The notes under the pieces are model-generated. The model did no database searches. It had not been told where the DNA came from and saw only the letters and a list, made by a program, of their open reading frames with translations. This document shows positions 1 through 9,395 of a DNA stretch of 64,000 bases, in pieces. Origin of the DNA: Allolobophora icterica (Eukaryota; Annelida; Clitellata; Crassiclitellata; Lumbricidae); the NCBI GenBank assembly GCA_963556255.1, contig OY744608.1:27437028-27501027 (forward strand), given 5' to 3'. Every line of letters starts with the position of its first letter. Position 1 is the stretch's first letter. Made by a program: the position numbers and the translations under genes.

Positions 1-1796
1 CTGATTAGTTCTCCACGCGCACAATTGTATTCGGCCCCGCTATCTATTAGAGACGATGTCACAGGGAGCCCTGTAGTATACACTTTCATGTACTCTCTTA
101 CATAAGTCTCCTCCACGTCAATGCAATCCGGGTTTGTCGGCAATGCATGCTGGTCTATCTCTTGTATCAATGGCGGCCCGTCTTGTCGCGTCTCGCTTTG
201 TCTGTCTGCCTGTCTGCCTTGAGCTCTGGTCACGGTTGGCTGGACCGCACACGCGCTCACCTGCTTGCTTTTAGTTTGTTTGTTCTTCGAGCACAGTTTA
301 GCTCTGTGGTCTGGAGAAAAGCATAGGAAACAAAGGCCACGCTTTCTAATCTCGTCGGGGGTTGGACGTCCGTCTGTCCTGTTATTTGTCTGTGTCCCTC
401 CCGGTCGGTCAGTCCACGTGTCCGTCTGTTTAGCTGTCGTCTGAGGAGGTGCTGGCGCTTTCGCGGAGCGTGTCTCCGTCTTACCCGTGCCTAGACTATG
501 CTTCGTATAGTCATTTTCCCAAGGGTGTGTGGCAGCGTAAGTGTCAGCCGCTTCGGCTAACTCTTTGTGCCCTAACCACTTCTGCTGCTCTTGACTGAGG
601 ATGAAGTTCAAACATCCTCTGGGCAACATTTCTTTCATCTTATCTGCAATCAAGAGACTCGTAACCTCATCAAACGTCATTGCCTTGCGATCTTGCAGAT
701 AGTAAGAAAGTAAATTATGCAATCTCGAAGCTAATGTTGTGTATGATTCATCTACCGCCTTTTTTGCGTTCATGAATCGTTCTCGTAAAGAGACTGCGCT
801 CACTTTGAACTCTTTCAACAATAAGGTTTTTAGCTTCCCGTAATTATCAAGCTCCTCTTGTGTGAGTCTGGCCGTCAATGCTCTGGCCTGATTATCTAGA
901 CAGGTCAAGAGTAATCTGCTTCGAAGGTCGTCCGGGACAGCGCAAGAGTCGAATAACGTTTCACAATGCACAAAGAAGCCAGGGATTTGCGCATGGTCGC
1001 TTGGGAATCTAGGTAATAGTCCTCGCAAGCTTTCACTATACGTTTTCATTCGTCCTACGACCGAATGCCTTAAGTTATAGTCCCTTTCGTCTCTGAGTCT
1101 CCTCTCTGCGTCCCTTTCTTCTCGGACTTCCTTCTCTCTCTTCTCTGCCTCCTCTTTTTCTTCTCTCCTCCGCTTCCCCTCCTGAAGCCTTAATTTCTCT
1201 GCTTCCTCTTTCTCTTCTCTCCTCCGTTTCTCCGCTTCCTCTTTCTCTTCTCTCCTCTGCTTCTCCGCTTCCTCTTTCTCTTCTCTTCGCTGCTTCTCCT
1301 CCCGAAGCCTTAATTTCTCTGCTTCCTCTTTCTCTTCTCTCCTCTGCTTCTCCGCTTCCTCTTTCTCTTCTCTTCGCTGCTTCTCCTCCCGAAGCCTTAA
1401 TTTCTCTGCTTCCTCTTTCTCTTCTCTCCTCTGCTTCTCCGCTTCCTCTTTCTCTTCTTTCCTCACTCTTTCTTTTCTCTCCGCTTCCTCTCTCGCTTCT
1501 CTTCTCAGCCTCGCGGCTTCCTCTCTCTCGTATTTTAAGCGTTTTAATTCGACTAACTGCCGTTGCGCTGCCGAATCGATACTACTTTCTATGCTACCCG
1601 TGCTTACTTCCTCACTTACTTCTGGCGGAGTCTCCCGTCCAGAAACAATTATTTCAGCACTAGCCTCTCGGAGCTGGTCCATACTCATGGAACCCAATTC
1701 CTCCTCTCCTAGTCCCATCTTTATCAGATATGCGACTAGTCTGTGATGGGGCATGTTCAGCACCCTCACTCTTTTCCCTATCGACAACTTATCCAT
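1..1796 (-). CDS. Partial gag-protease of a Gmr1-like Ty3/Gypsy retrotransposon (element 1)
   Basis: The frame opens at an ATG at 1796 and stays in register to the window edge at the points I checked. After a short N-terminal part comes a long Glu/Lys/Arg-rich, coiled-coil-like stretch (about 1500-1090), then a capsid-like region (about 1070-580). A CX2CX4HX4C zinc knuckle follows near 345-300, and a retroviral-type aspartic protease motif (IDSGAE) near 30-50. The capsid part is clearly related to that of the element at 3331-9026 (shared PSD..IPGFF, RAKALT-like and LLREFK-like blocks). Gag packages element RNA and the protease matures the polyprotein. The distance from gag ATG to primer site (about 527 bp) almost equals that of element 2 (524 bp). 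The rest of pol lies beyond the window, so integrity is unknown. Confidence 0.85.
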   Translation of the reverse strand, partial: MDKLSIGKRVRVLNMPHHRLVAYLIKMGLGEEELGSMSMDQLREASAEIIVSGRETPPEVSEEVSTGSIESSIDSAAQRQLVELKRLKYEREEAARLRREAREEAERKERVRKEEKEEAEKQRREEKEEAEKLRLREEKQRREEKEEAEKQRREEKEEAEKLRLREEKQRREEKEEAEKQRREEKEEAEKRRREEKEEAEKLRLQEGKRRREEKEEAEKREKEVREERDAERRLRDERDYNLRHSVVGRMKTYSESLRGLLPRFPSDHAQIPGFFVHCETLFDSCAVPDDLRSRLLLTCLDNQARALTARLTQEELDNYGKLKTLLLKEFKVSAVSLRERFMNAKKAVDESYTTLASRLHNLLSYYLQDRKAMTFDEVTSLLIADKMKEMLPRGCLNFILSQEQQKWLGHKELAEAADTYAATHPWENDYTKHSLGTGKTETRSAKAPAPPQTTAKQTDTWTDRPGGTQTNNRTDGRPTPDEIRKRGLCFLCFSPDHRAKLCSKNKQTKSKQVSACAVQPTVTRAQGRQADRQSETRQDGPPLIQEIDQHALPTNPDCIDVEETYVREYMKVYTTGLPVTSSLIDSGAEYNCARGELI

Positions 1797-2305
1797 CTTC
1801 CAACAGTCCGCTCACTATTAGAAAAAGATAAGTAAGTTAGAGGAGAGTCACCGCTGGTCAGAAATCAAAGAAAACAACGTCCTAAAATTCTACCACAAAT
1901 ACAACAAGAACAGAACTGAGCAAAAGGAGCTACGCAAAAGCCTCGGCTATTCGCACACCAATCCTCATCCAGACCTCAACCGCAACCTCACAGATTACCA
2001 CGACTACCAGTAAGGACTTACCCTCTGAATACGTCGAGCGTGCTCCGTCTTTTGGTATCTTGGCTGATCCGCTGTCCTCCGTTGCCACTCCCGTCCGTCG
2101 TTGCTAGCGATGGTCGGTCGTCCGTTGGCGCTCTTGTTCCTCGTCCTTGCCTGTTGCTGTCGGTTCCTTCGAGTCCTTCGTCTTCAGAGTCCGGCACTCG
2201 ATTTCTCCAGTTGCGAAGGGTTGTATTCGCCGCTGGTCCCGATCTGTTGAGATTCCTCTTTCCGTTTCCGGTTCCGCTCTTCGTCGTGACGTCTTCAGTT
2301 GAAAA

Positions 2306-2323
2306 CCCTGTCGACTGCGCCAA
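2306..2323 (-). other. Probable primer-binding site of element 1 (tRNA-Ser type)
   Basis: Read on the minus strand, TGGCGCAGTCGACAGG starts one base after the probable LTR end. TGGCGCAGTCG is the type of primer site known for tRNA-Ser-primed Gypsy elements such as 297 and 17.6. It differs from the tRNA-Leu-type site of element 2. Confidence 0.55.
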
Positions 2324-3041
2324 TGTCGCGATCGAAGGTCGCCTGTCGTGTGTTTGCCGTGTGTTGGTGTCGACCCTCGACTCGCTTGTTCTTTTACTTG
2401 CACTTTTATTTAACGTGCCTAACTTTTCTATAGAAGATTCACGACGAACTTTGTTTAATTAATAAATGAATTTAATTAAAGAAACAAATATATACAATAA
2501 CTCTACGGGAGCTTCCACGTAGTATTAAAGCGTTTAGATATTAAATCGGACTATCTCAATGTTGCTTCGTACAGCCTAACTACAGATCGTTCTTCGCGTC
2601 AGTCTCTGAATCTGACGGACTTTACTCTGCCGCCGCTGGTCGTTCCTCTCGCTGTTGTTCGCTCGACCCTGTTCACACGTCGCGCTCGTCAGTAGTACAA
2701 GTCCCGTATTCTCCTTTTCCTTCTGTTAAGTAGGAACTTCAGCGTCCGTCGGTCCGCCCCCTCCCCACGTTATGCTATCGTCAATTAGTGTCAGATTGCT
2801 CTTCGAGACGCGGGTCGTCGCTCGCCTGCAGCGCGGGCGGTGTCAGGTTTCACCTTAGCCGCGAGGTGTCCTATTACACCTTGGCTGTGTGGTGTCCGAT
2901 TACACCTCGGCCTCGCTGCCTTCATTGTTGACCAAGTGGAGACTGGCTTTCGTCCGTCATCATTCTATCTCGACCGCCAACGACGACTCCATCCTGATGA
3001 TGATGACATCTCGTCGTTGTCGTCGATCTCCTCACGCGACA
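2324..3041 (-). repeat. Probable 5' LTR of element 1
   Basis: The segment starts TGTCGCG and ends CGCGACA, an inverted terminal match that resembles the LTR ends of element 2 (TGTCGCGGTC...GACCGCGACA). It abuts a primer site on the gag side. On the minus strand there is a TATA-like tract near 2487 and an AATAAA near 2405, in the order expected for an LTR. The outer end is tentative because the partner LTR is outside the window. The ORFs inside are not considered genes. Confidence 0.5.
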
Positions 3042-3330
3042 ACGAGCGCCATAAAACGTAGACCTATATGGCTTTAAGGACAAGCACATCGTCTTCACAG
3101 AATCGATTCGTAGTTTGACTTACGAATTCAAAGTTCTCCAACTCAAAACAACAACTGAACGACGATTTCAACCTTAGCCATTTCTGTCCAATCGAATACT
3201 GTTCCACGAAATCCCACTGGCTGGCGTCTTTGCTCTTTATGGCAAACCATCCGCCATTGCTCATTACTCGTCACTTCCTTAAGTTCCTTAACATTAAATC
3301 AACGGCTGTTGACTTCAACTTAATTTTATT
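3042..3330. other. Spacer between element 1 and element 2
   Basis: No gene seen. The last five bases (TTATT, 3326-3330) are one copy of the target duplication of element 2. Confidence 0.6.
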
Positions 3331-3762
3331 TGTCGCGGTCGACTCCTTCGATCGCAACGACGAACCAACGAAGGAACTATTAAAAGATCTTTATTTCAAA
3401 ATAAAGTCGATTAAGTGTAAAGTAAGTCAACTCGTCTATCAAATATCACAATCGTAGACAGCACACAGGTTGGCTGGTCTCGATTGAACGTCATACGATC
3501 AATGTTTCAACGTTTACAAATCTTCGTCAAAAGGCCCTTAATGTACATCAGGTCTATCTTATATAGAGTTCTCCCGGATTCCAGAACGTTCTGTGACGTC
3601 ACTGTACTTTTCCCTGGAAAGTCCTACTGAACACGTATATCCTTGTTGCATGCACCGAATTAATGTTGACAGCTTGCTGCAGAATTTTCCGTGCGTTGTA
3701 AACAAGCTTGTTGACACGTCGGTTTTCTTCCCTTGATGCATGCACCCGCGTAGACCGCGACA
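3331..3762 (-). repeat. 3' LTR of element 2
   Basis: 432 bp, with TGTCGCGGTC and GACCGCGACA forming a perfect 10-bp terminal inverted repeat. On the minus strand it carries a TATATAAG box (about 3558) and an AATAAA signal (about 3380). It matches 8595-9026 base for base as far as I can compare. The 60-codon ORF inside each LTR is a by-product. Confidence 0.95.
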
Positions 3763-3777
3763 TTCCCTCCGCCCTCA
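3763..3777 (-). other. Polypurine tract of element 2
   Basis: Minus-strand GAGGGCGGAGGGAA lies directly upstream of the 3' LTR, the position where plus-strand DNA synthesis is primed in LTR retroelements. Confidence 0.75.
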
Positions 3778-3957
3778 GATGATGACACGTCTTCAGCACC
3801 ATCCCGAACGGGTCATCACAATCAAGCCGGGCCTCCAGACTCCATCTCGACACAGCATATACAAACAAAACAAAACACATCAGTTAGTCAATTTATCTAT
3901 ACAATTTGCGGGCTCGATCCTTGTGTGTCGGGCCATTCCCCCCCTTCACCATTCGAG

Positions 3958-6900
3958 TCACAACCGAGAGAGGAAATCAGCCACCGTGTTCTGACGTCCA
4001 GGACGATATCGAAAGTCCACGTTAAACTCTTGCAATGCTAACGCCCAACGAGTCAGTTTCGCACTCTTAGGGCTTGCATCTGTGAGATAAGACAAAGGAT
4101 TATGATCTGAATAAATGATTATCTTTGATAAGAATATCCATGACTTGAATCGTTTAAGTGCCCAAATTACTGCGAAAGCCTCTCTCTCAATTGTAGACCA
4201 ATGCATCTGTGTATCTGTAAGTTTAAGGCTAGCAAAAGCAATTGGTTTTTCTTGACCTTCTTCGGTCCACTGAAACAAGCAACACCCGACCGCGGTGGCA
4301 CTTGCGTCAACACTTAAACCAAATTCCTTAGTGAAATCAATGGTATGCAACTGTGTAGCTTTACTGAGATCATCCTTTAACTTATCTAGTGCTTCTTGAT
4401 GCTTTTGCTCCCAAGGCACCTTCGTAGGTATGTTATCTCGTGTCAAATCAGTTATTACCCGTGCTTTTTCAGCTAAAGCAGGTATAAAATTTCGAAAGTA
4501 ACTGAAAAAACCCATAACCTTTCTAACTTCTTTCTTTGTTGTTGGAGGATGGATATCATTGATCGTAGCGATCTTACCTGGATCAGGTTCAATACAACCT
4601 GACCCTACTATACCAAATTCTTCATCTTGATCAACAATTACTGAACAGCTATTGATCATCGCTTGTTCGAGTCGTTCATGGTATCGCTTGATCTTATTTG
4701 CGTGTAAATGTCTTTGTTTTCCCTCTATTTCTACTATATAAGAATATGGGGATTTAACCTTGACTACGGTAGCAGGTCCTTGCCATCGACTATAAAATTT
4801 AGAACTACCAAAATCTGGTGCTAATACTGCTACTTTATCTCCAACTTCGTATTTTCTGTCAGTACTACGCAAGTTATAATAATCTGCATACCGCTTTGTT
4901 TCTATATCACTATAGTAATCTGCATAAACTTTCGCGAATTCGAGGTTTTCCTTCAGTGATTGGAGATACTCTTCGGGTGATTTACCTAAGTTAAGAGGTA
5001 CTTTTCGTTCGCCAGCCCACGATTCCTTCAACACACTAAGTGGACCCCGAGGAAGAGTTCCATAAACCATAGTGAATGGCGAAATATGAGTCGTGCCTGA
5101 AGGTTTTTCTCTAAGGCTCCACAGAACAAACGGTAACAATTGGTGCCATCCACGAGGATCAGATTGAGCAAGCTTAAAGATCATGGTTTTCAAGCTTTGG
5201 TTGCATCTTTCAACCAATCCAGCTGCCTCAGGATGTCCAGGGGTATTAAATCTGGGACTACAACCCATTCGCCGCAAGAATTCTTTCGTCAAACGACTGG
5301 TAAAGTTGGTACCACAATCAGAACTGATGATCCTTGGAATAGAAAAAGTTGTAAAAACTTGCAACAGAGCTTCACAAACTCCCTTTGCATTCAGCGATCT
5401 AAGAGGATACGCCATCGGCCAACGAGAAAATTTATCCACCAGAACCAGAGCATAATTGTACTGGGGTTTCGATTTGTTGGATTCTCCAGTCACTACCATA
5501 GGGCCAATACAATCCATATTTAGATGGTTAAAACAGAGTTCATCCGCCCTCGGAATAGGAGTGATCGGGACTCGATCTGCCACTTTAACTGGAGTTCTTA
5601 GTGGACAAATTTGACAAGACGCACAATATTCGCGAATCCTCTCATCCATTCTTGGAAACCAAAAGTTTAATTTGATCCTGGCTCTCGTTGCCTTAAAAGC
5701 CATGTGCCCAGCACATGGGGCATCGTGTGCTACTCGCAAGACAACCTCGATTCTATCTTCCGGTAAACATAATTGATTAACCTTATGTCCCATAATTTCC
5801 CCTTTGTGGTACAGGAGGTTATTATCTATAAAGAAATTATTTTTATTCTGTCTCGCTTGTTGCCAGCAAGATATAAGATTGTGACAATTCTGTTGCTCAC
5901 GCAATAAAGTATCATTATTCGCTACTCCCTCATCAGACTTGAACTCTGTTGACTCAACATCAAGAAAATTATCTGAATCATCAACTAGTTGCTCCTGAGA
6001 ATATTCATTCACTTCTGACGGCAAGGATTCGTTGCTGTTACTTTTCTCGATATTAACTTCTAAGTTATCTTCTTCTGCCCCTTTATTTATTTGTACACAT
6101 CGATCTACGCCAGCTACCATCACTACATATTGCGAACTATCCCTTAATAGGTCCACAACATGGGGTGTTAGAATAACCCGTTCATTTAGTTCAGGGACTG
6201 CAGCGAACATGACGCACAAAGATGGCGCAATGTTCGTCGTTCCTTCCATTGAATTAGCTAATTTCATTTGTAGGTATACTACATCTGCCTTACATCCTTC
6301 TCCCTGAAAACCAATTATATTAATCCGTTTAATCACGGGTAAGTTTAGTGACTCAATTAATTTCTTATCAATACAACAAATTTCTGCTCCTGAATCAGAT
6401 AATGCTGGCTGAGAAGGGAGATCTTCAATCTGTACATTGATATACGACCTCTCGTGTAATCCATCAATACTATTCTCGTATACCCTTACAGCAGTTTCCA
6501 ACCCTATTGGTTTAGAATTATCCAATAAATTCCCTTGCTTTACCTGTTCAGGTATCTCATGCAACACGTTGACCTTCTCAACAACTAAGTCGGTCACTTC
6601 TTCAGTTGGGTTCCCAGATATACAAGTACTCACCTTTTTAGAACTTGGTTTGGTCTGGCACTCCCTTGCCATATGACCCTTCTGATGACATAGGAAACAG
6701 AGACCCTTTACCTTGGCCTCCTCCTGAGACACCCTCGCACCTATCTTGGCTTCACCCCTTATTTCCGGTTTGGGAGACTTGGGTTGAGCTGTCTGGTTAT
6801 TGACTTGAACATGTGGTTGACCTCTCATCCAATTGTTATACTTCGGTGTCGGATGACTACGGCATACTAAGTCATTCCCACCATCATGCGACGCTACATA

Positions 6901-8070
6901 AATGTCAGCCGCATTAGCTATGTCTTCACAACTCAACCACTCCTCTTTTTCTTGGGCCAAGATATAATCTAAACAAGCCTTCGACAAGGACTCCTTAAGC
7001 CGATCCGCAACCAATAAACTTACAAGTTTATCAAACTCATCAGTTATCTTTCTACTTTTCAAATAATACATAAGAGCCACACGCAATTTGGATGAATAGA
7101 TCGTAAATGATTCGTCCGATGCTTTGTGCAACGACCAAAATCGGGCTCTAAGATTTGAAGGGCTTATCTTAAACTCCCTTAGCAAAAACTCCTTCAGGAA
7201 TTTGTAGTCATGGAGCTGTGCCTCAGTAAGGCGCATGGTTAATGCCTTAGCTCTTTCACTTAAAATGGCTAGCAATAATTTTGCTCTAACATCTTCATCC
7301 ACCTCATACACATTAAACAAACCATCCAAGTGATCAAAGAAACCTGGAATTTCTATAGGGTCGGAAGGAAATTTCCAAAGAATATTCTTGAGGGCATCAC
7401 TATAACGCTTAGTACGACTTGCTAAAGAATCTCTAACATTTCGTTCTTCCTGCTTTTCCTTCCTCTCCCTTTCTTCTTTCTCTTTCCGTTCCTTCTTTTC
7501 TCTTTCTTCTTTCTCTTTCCGTTCCTTCTTTTCTTCCTCTCTCCTCTTTTCCTCCCTTTCTTCCTTCTCCTTCCGTTCCTCCCTTTCTCTTTCTTCCTTC
7601 TCCTTCCGTTCCTCCCTTTCTCTTTCTTCCTTCTCCTTCCGTTCCTCCCTTTCTCTTTCTTCCTTCTCCCTTTGTTCTTTCTTTTCTTCCTCTCTCCTCT
7701 TTTCCTCCCTTTCTTCCCTCTCCTTCCGTTCCTCCCTTTCTCTTTCTTCCTTCTCCCTTTGTTCTTTCTTTTCTTCCTCTCTCCTCTTTTCCTCCCTTTC
7801 TTCCTTCTCCTTTTGTTCTTCATATTTACGGATTTCGAACTCCAGACGGCGCTTCTGCAGCTCGTAATCCACTCCTGTTGGAGATATTGGACTACCCTTA
7901 AATTCCTCTTCCTCTTTTCCAATCTCCATGGCCCATTCTTCCATTAATTGATTTCGATCCCATGACATAACATCATCTTCGTCCCTTCCTGCCTTCATAA
8001 GATACACCCTAAGGCGCTCAGACGACATTTTGCGAATATTCGCTTGCATCTCTGTTGTCAACGCTTCCAT
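3958..8070 (-). CDS. Gag-protease-integrase-RNase H polyprotein, RT core deleted
   Basis: 1370 codons without interruption. Domains in order: N-terminal region; a Glu/Lys/Arg repeat tract (residues about 75-220); a capsid region whose C-terminal half resembles the SCAN domain; a CX2CX4HX4C zinc knuckle (about 455-470); an aspartic protease with SDSGAE (about 557); an integrase HHCC zinc domain (about 780-820) and DDE core with Asp in MDCIG, Asp in SDCGTNF and Glu in GLVERCNQ; an integrase C-terminal barrel; a sequence typical of the RT thumb/connection (GSGCIEPDPGKIATIN, about 1155); and RNase H with Asp in SVDAS, Glu in IEREAFAVIW and Asp in YSDHNPLSYL, ending TVADFLSRL. No RT fingers or palm and no YxDD motif lie between integrase and connection, yet the frame is preserved. 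Known role: assembly and integration of the element. Inference: a non-autonomous deletion derivative mobilised in trans. Confidence 0.92.
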   Translation of the reverse strand: MEALTTEMQANIRKMSSERLRVYLMKAGRDEDDVMSWDRNQLMEEWAMEIGKEEEEFKGSPISPTGVDYELQKRRLEFEIRKYEEQKEKEEREEKRREEEKKEQREKEEREREERKEREEREEKRREEEKKEQREKEEREREERKEKEEREREERKEKEEREREERKEKEEREEKRREEEKKERKEKEEREKKERKEKEERERKEKQEERNVRDSLASRTKRYSDALKNILWKFPSDPIEIPGFFDHLDGLFNVYEVDEDVRAKLLLAILSERAKALTMRLTEAQLHDYKFLKEFLLREFKISPSNLRARFWSLHKASDESFTIYSSKLRVALMYYLKSRKITDEFDKLVSLLVADRLKESLSKACLDYILAQEKEEWLSCEDIANAADIYVASHDGGNDLVCRSHPTPKYNNWMRGQPHVQVNNQTAQPKSPKPEIRGEAKIGARVSQEEAKVKGLCFLCHQKGHMARECQTKPSSKKVSTCISGNPTEEVTDLVVEKVNVLHEIPEQVKQGNLLDNSKPIGLETAVRVYENSIDGLHERSYINVQIEDLPSQPALSDSGAEICCIDKKLIESLNLPVIKRINIIGFQGEGCKADVVYLQMKLANSMEGTTNIAPSLCVMFAAVPELNERVILTPHVVDLLRDSSQYVVMVAGVDRCVQINKGAEEDNLEVNIEKSNSNESLPSEVNEYSQEQLVDDSDNFLDVESTEFKSDEGVANNDTLLREQQNCHNLISCWQQARQNKNNFFIDNNLLYHKGEIMGHKVNQLCLPEDRIEVVLRVAHDAPCAGHMAFKATRARIKLNFWFPRMDERIREYCASCQICPLRTPVKVADRVPITPIPRADELCFNHLNMDCIGPMVVTGESNKSKPQYNYALVLVDKFSRWPMAYPLRSLNAKGVCEALLQVFTTFSIPRIISSDCGTNFTSRLTKEFLRRMGCSPRFNTPGHPEAAGLVERCNQSLKTMIFKLAQSDPRGWHQLLPFVLWSLREKPSGTTHISPFTMVYGTLPRGPLSVLKESWAGERKVPLNLGKSPEEYLQSLKENLEFAKVYADYYSDIETKRYADYYNLRSTDRKYEVGDKVAVLAPDFGSSKFYSRWQGPATVVKVKSPYSYIVEIEGKQRHLHANKIKRYHERLEQAMINSCSVIVDQDEEFGIVGSGCIEPDPGKIATINDIHPPTTKKEVRKVMGFFSYFRNFIPALAEKARVITDLTRDNIPTKVPWEQKHQEALDKLKDDLSKATQLHTIDFTKEFGLSVDASATAVGCCLFQWTEEGQEKPIAFASLKLTDTQMHWSTIEREAFAVIWALKRFKSWIFLSKIIIYSDHNPLSYLTDASPKSAKLTRWALALQEFNVDFRYRPGRQNTVADFLSRL

Positions 8071-8576
8071 TTTTACAAACAGTCAGTCAACAACAATCAA
8101 CAAAAAAAACAGACACCACGCGGCAAACCCGCCACACAAAAGGAAAATTCCACAACCCAAAGTGCAACTATTCAGTATCCAAAGAAGTACACCCGCCAAG
8201 TACGCAAAAGCTATACAAGCTCACGCAAGTCTGGCCTCGATCACAACAATGGATCAAATTTCAAAGAAATAATCAGCAGATATTGAAAGAGAAATAATGG
8301 CTGCCTCCCACTCGGCTGCAACTCCACTCTCTTTTCTCCTTCTCAGCCACGACAACACCTAGGATCTTACCCGTATGTTGACTGCTGTCTTCTGCTGTCT
8401 CAGCCGAACGACGCACTTCGTCCGTCCGACTGTCGTATGCCGATTCACCCGTCTCCCACGGTAGAAAGGCGTCTCGATCCGCTCGCTGTCTGGAACAGAC
8501 CGTCTCTTGATCCTCCGGGTTGACTCCTTCCTCCGCCGGCTCGCGTCTTCTTCACCGGATCCAACACCGATGATCC

Positions 8577-8594
8577 CACTTCTGACACCAATAA
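8577..8594 (-). other. Primer-binding site of element 2 (tRNA-Leu type)
   Basis: Minus-strand TGGTGTCAGAAGTGGGAT starts 4 bp inside the 5' LTR end. Its complement, ATCCCACTTCTGACACCA, agrees with the 3' end of animal tRNA-Leu including CCA (from knowledge of tRNA-Leu). Confidence 0.8.
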
Positions 8595-9026
8595 TGTCGC
8601 GGTCGACTCCTTCGATCGCAACGACGAACCAACGAAGGAACTATTAAAAGATCTTTATTTCAAAATAAAGTCGATTAAGTGTAAAGTAAGTCAACTCGTC
8701 TATCAAATATCACAATCGTAGACAGCACACAGGTTGGCTGGTCTCGATTGAACGTCATACGATCAATGTTTCAACGTTTACAAATCTTCGTCAAAAGGCC
8801 CTTAATGTACATCAGGTCTATCTTATATAGAGTTCTCCCGGATTCCAGAACGTTCTGTGACGTCACTGTACTTTTCCCTGGAAAGTCCTACTGAACACGT
8901 ATATCCTTGTTGCATGCACCGAATTAATGTTGACAGCTTGCTGCAGAATTTTCCGTGCGTTGTAAACAAGCTTGTTGACACGTCGGTTTTCTTCCCTTGA
9001 TGCATGCACCCGCGTAGACCGCGACA
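8595..9026 (-). repeat. 5' LTR of element 2
   Basis: Same 432 bp as 3331-3762. It should hold the promoter (minus-strand TATATAAG near 8822) that drives the polyprotein transcript. TTATT follows at 9027-9031. Confidence 0.95.
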
Positions 9027-9395
9027 TTATTTATATACGCTGAACTACCTTTGGACTACGCTTGGACTACGGTAGGCCTAGTCCGCTGGCATGTATAAAA
9101 GGGAGATCTTTGAGACAGTTGCAGATCGTTGAAGACAGTTGAAGTCAGTTCAAGTTGTAGTTATAGTGAGATAGAGGGTTAGGGTTGTTGGAAGGCATTT
9201 TGAAATTACATTCGAGATTCGGGTTAGATTCTCGGAGTGGATTAATAGAACACATTTGCGACATAAACGTTTTCTTTTCTTTTGGATTAGATACGGATTC
9301 TGTGATTATTATCCGTACGTCGGTTTCCTGTTGCCTTAAGGAAAGGATATCGCGTCGATCTGTTTCAGACCGGTGGGTAGCCGGTAAGCCTACAT
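9027..9395. other. Degraded repeat or intronic segment shared with unit B
   Basis: Carries a promoter-like GTATAAAAGGG near 9090 and runs to the hAT insertion at 9396. The stretch CTGTTGCC...AAGCCTACAT (about 9328-9395) recurs at about 40912-40980 in intron 1 of the unit B Rho gene and continues after the insertion. It is either old intron 1 sequence or an old LTR; I cannot decide. Confidence 0.4.

Larger units (their letters stand above)
3331..9026 (-). mobile_element. Complete Gmr1-like Ty3/Gypsy LTR retrotransposon lacking RT (element 2)
   Basis: 5.7-kb element bounded by two 432-bp LTRs that I read as identical. TTATT flanks it on both sides (3326-3330 and 9027-9031), a 5-bp target duplication as expected for Ty3/Gypsy integration. 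It has a primer site, a polypurine tract and one long open frame. Identical LTRs indicate a very recent insertion. In Gmr1-like elements (established) integrase precedes RT-RNase H, unlike most Gypsy elements; that order is seen here. Because the RT core is missing, the copy must have been reverse-transcribed with enzyme supplied in trans. Confidence 0.93.

Noticed and set aside
2040..2462. 140-codon plus ORF and its minus-strand partners
   Set aside because: They lie across the leader, primer site and LTR of element 1; no domain.
7422..7922. 166-codon Lys/Arg-rich minus ORF
   Set aside because: An alternative frame of the repetitive Glu/Lys tract of the element 2 gag.
8823..9005. 60-codon ORF conserved perfectly at 3559-3741 and 8823-9005
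   Set aside because: Identity follows from the two LTRs being identical, not from protein selection.
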